Assembly: GCA_903896505.1 (NCBI GenBank) | Contig: CAITXU010000246.1 | Coordinates: forward strand, 18,580-82,579 | DNA from: an uncultured Verrucomicrobiota bacterium | GTDB lineage: Bacteria > Verrucomicrobiota > Verrucomicrobiia > Limisphaerales > UBA9464 | Length of the DNA: 64,000 nucleotides | Direction: 5' to 3' | In this document: piece by piece, positions 62,484 through 64,000 of the stretch | Position numbering within the stretch: position 1 is the stretch's first letter | Layout of the letters: every line of letters begins with the position of its first letter | Made by a program: the position numbers and the translations under genes | The notes under the pieces: generated by a model | Told to the model about the DNA's origin: nothing | What the model saw: the letters and a program-made list of their open reading frames with translations, nothing else | Database searches by the model: none

Positions 62484-63557
62484 TCAACCCCCGATACAGC
62501 TCATGGTCCGTTCGGGCTGGGCAAAATCGGCCTGCCCAATGCGATGGCCCAACTCTTTGCCGAGAACCACCCGACGGAGACCGTCTGCCAACTCATCGTC
62601 TTCCGCCCCGCCCCGAATCCAGGACTTCAAATCATGTTCGACCACACTGAAAAGGCAGGTCCGGATTTTGCCATCTGCGGTGATTCTCAAGCGGTTACAA
62701 TGACCGCAAAAAGGTTGGGTCACGGGGGCGATAATACCAATTTCCCCTTCCCGGTCCGCAAATGACCAGCGCTGGGCAGTTTCCGAAGGATTGGTGATGG
62801 ATGCGATGGGAACCAAGCCAAACTCAGCTTGCAAACGCGAGAGGATTTCCTTTCCCGAAACCACCAAATCCCGTTGCCAGGCCCGACCCGAGTCGAGCGG
62901 CATGAATTCAATAAACCGAAGAGCGAGCCGGCGCTCATGAGCGAAGCGTGCAAGAGCCGGGATTTCATGATCATTCAGACCACGAATGACCACAGCGTTG
63001 ACTTTGATCGGAGAGAATCCACTGCGACGGGCGGCGTCAATGGCCGCAATGACTTCCGCAAGGCCGTCCCGACCGGTCATCCGGCGGAAATTATCCCGGT
63101 CCAGGGAGTCCATACTGAAACTTACGCGCTGAAGGCCCGCCTTCCGCAGGGCCTCGGCCCGTTCTCCAAAATGAAAGCCGTTGGTGGTCATCGCGAGGTC
63201 GCGGATGCCCTCCAAACGGGCCAACCGGGCCACCAATTCCTCCAGACCGCGGCGCAGAAGTGGTTCACCACCGGTGATCCGGATTTTTTCGATCCCAAGC
63301 CCCACTGCCAACCGAACGATTCGCTCAATTTCGTTGAAGCTGAGGATTTCCGAGCGCGGCTTCCAGAGGGGTTCACGATGCAACCGGGGCGAAGTTTCTT
63401 CGGGTTCCGGATTAAACTTGGTCCGGTAAAACCGGGCGGCTTCCTCCGTTTCCGGGAGGCAGTAGAGACAGCGGAAGTTGCAGCGGTCGGTGATGCTGAC
63501 GCGCAGGTCCCGCATGACACGCCCATGGCTGTCGGTGAGGGGTGCGCGTGCATTCAT
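62484..63557 (-). CDS. moaA: GTP 3',8-cyclase MoaA
   Basis: Protein of 357 aa that starts molybdenum cofactor synthesis by radical-SAM rearrangement of GTP. The SAM cluster cysteines are Cys26, Cys30 and Cys33 (RCNFRCLYC); the second cluster is Cys284, Cys287 and Cys301 (PFCGHCNRLRITADGKIRTC); KIRITGGEPLLR follows the first. The protein ends in the required Gly-Gly. ATG 63557 places the N-terminus as in the family; the upstream frame is repeat DNA. Residues 36-66 are an insert relative to usual MoaA (EEAARFYRTKFNPEPEETSP). No other moa gene is next to it. Confidence 0.93.
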   Translation of the reverse strand: MNARAPLTDSHGRVMRDLRVSITDRCNFRCLYCLPETEEAARFYRTKFNPEPEETSPRLHREPLWKPRSEILSFNEIERIVRLAVGLGIEKIRITGGEPLLRRGLEELVARLARLEGIRDLAMTTNGFHFGERAEALRKAGLQRVSFSMDSLDRDNFRRMTGRDGLAEVIAAIDAARRSGFSPIKVNAVVIRGLNDHEIPALARFAHERRLALRFIEFMPLDSGRAWQRDLVVSGKEILSRLQAEFGLVPIASITNPSETAQRWSFADREGEIGIIAPVTQPFCGHCNRLRITADGKIRTCLFSVVEHDLKSWIRGGAEDDELADGLRRVVLGKELGHRIGQADFAQPERTMSCIGG

Positions 63558-63651
63558 TCCCGTATCGTACAATAGGGTTGCCTCCAAGGCGAGTCTGCCG
63601 TGTCCTGTGGACGGCCTACTGGCTTTGCCCGGGCGGAATGGTCGCCGAAAT

Positions 63652-63683
63652 AGGGGCAGCGGCGTCCCGCCGCTTTTGCCCCT
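63652..63683. repeat. GC-rich hairpin upstream of moaA
   Basis: AGGGGCAGCGGCG pairs with CGCCGC and TGCCCCT across a 3-nt loop, with a TTT bulge. It lies about 95 bp upstream of the moaA start on the leader side; it resembles dispersed repeats more than a known riboswitch. Confidence 0.5.
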
Positions 63684-63907
63684 CCCAATCGACGCGCCCG
63701 CGCGGAATTGGCGCGGTCTGAACCGCCAGAAGCCCGACTGGAGACCCCAACCATTGGAAATGGTGAAATCGCACAAGGAAATTCCAGGGCAGTCCGGCGG
63801 CCATGGGACGTAGCGCAGGCTTTCCAGCCTTCCAAAAATAAGCGTTTCTCTACCTCGGGTCGAACGGGCGAAGTGGTGCGCAGGCGACGGTGGTCGAAAT
63901 CGATGTA

Positions 63908-64000
63908 GGGACTTGTCCCGCGGCGGCGGGACGTCCCTCCGGACGCAAGTCCCTCCGAAGGAGGGACATCCAACGGAGGGACGCGTCCCGCCACTGCGGG
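63908..64000. repeat. GTCCC/GGGAC hairpin cluster at the window end
   Basis: Several short palindromes crowd here, such as GTCCCGCGGCGGCGGGAC at 63915-63932 and GTCCCTC/GAGGGAC at 63949-63967. ORFs crossing 63558-64000 are translations of these repeats; no gene is seen. Confidence 0.65.

Noticed and set aside
63558..63994. 146-codon frame upstream of moaA and the 73-residue extension of moaA
   Set aside because: Both run through hairpin repeats and have no conserved residues; MoaA starts normally at 63557.

Overview
The window looks like chromosomal DNA of a GC-rich member of the Verrucomicrobiota, probably outside Akkermansia itself and closer to the Limisphaerales/Pedosphaera side. This is inferred from gene content; no 16S is present. 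Pointers are a PilM-PilN fusion followed by an Amuc_1100-like protein and a secretin, the futalosine menaquinone enzyme MqnD, a PPi-type phosphofructokinase, ResB/CcsA (system II) cytochrome c maturation, an exosortase with an EpsI-like partner, many secreted beta-rich proteins, and short dispersed hairpin repeats in most long gaps.

Layout. 1-6584: end of mqnD, pfp, a CobW-type metallochaperone GTPase with histidine-rich inserts plus a WD40 protein, and an exosortase/EpsI pair. 6585-7155: a 152-bp tandem repeat array. 7156-15756: a genomic island bounded by a 28-bp direct repeat of the tRNA-Leu(CAA) 3' end. It carries toxin-antitoxin genes and orphan antitoxins, a duplicated antitoxin+repeat module, the tails of a helicase and a DNA methyltransferase (a decayed restriction/defence locus), and between them a compact, apparently intact three-gene cassette led by a TIGR04255 protein. 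No integrase is visible. 15734-15819: the intact tRNA-Leu.

15997-25296: outer-membrane barrel protein, secreted FGE-like protein, a sugar dehydrogenase/lactonase pair, rpsA and transketolase. 25396-28584: small exported or lipoprotein genes, a DUF547 pseudogene with an internal deletion, an exported SAM-hydrolase-family protein and a TPR protein. 28739-35679: lipoprotein-resB-ccsA, then nucleotide-sugar genes (UDP-sugar dehydrogenase, rfbB). 35688-40269: sugar-binding protein, HDAC-family and UPF0261 genes, an L7/L12-like membrane protein and a Sel1 protein.

40487-57222 is one long leftward run. PilM-PilN, the Amuc_1100-like protein, an inner-membrane protein and the secretin form a pilus-like envelope machine. 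Four large secreted proteins, including a subtilisin-family protease, follow it, and coaE closes the run. 57516-63557 is another leftward run: moaA, an FmdB zinc ribbon, a secreted peptidase-like protein, an FG-GAP protein and a HAD phosphatase. The last 440 bp hold only hairpin repeats.

The best candidates for something undescribed are the TIGR04255 three-gene cassette in the island, the secretin locus coupled to a surface-protein operon, and the exosortase lacking the usual catalytic histidine.
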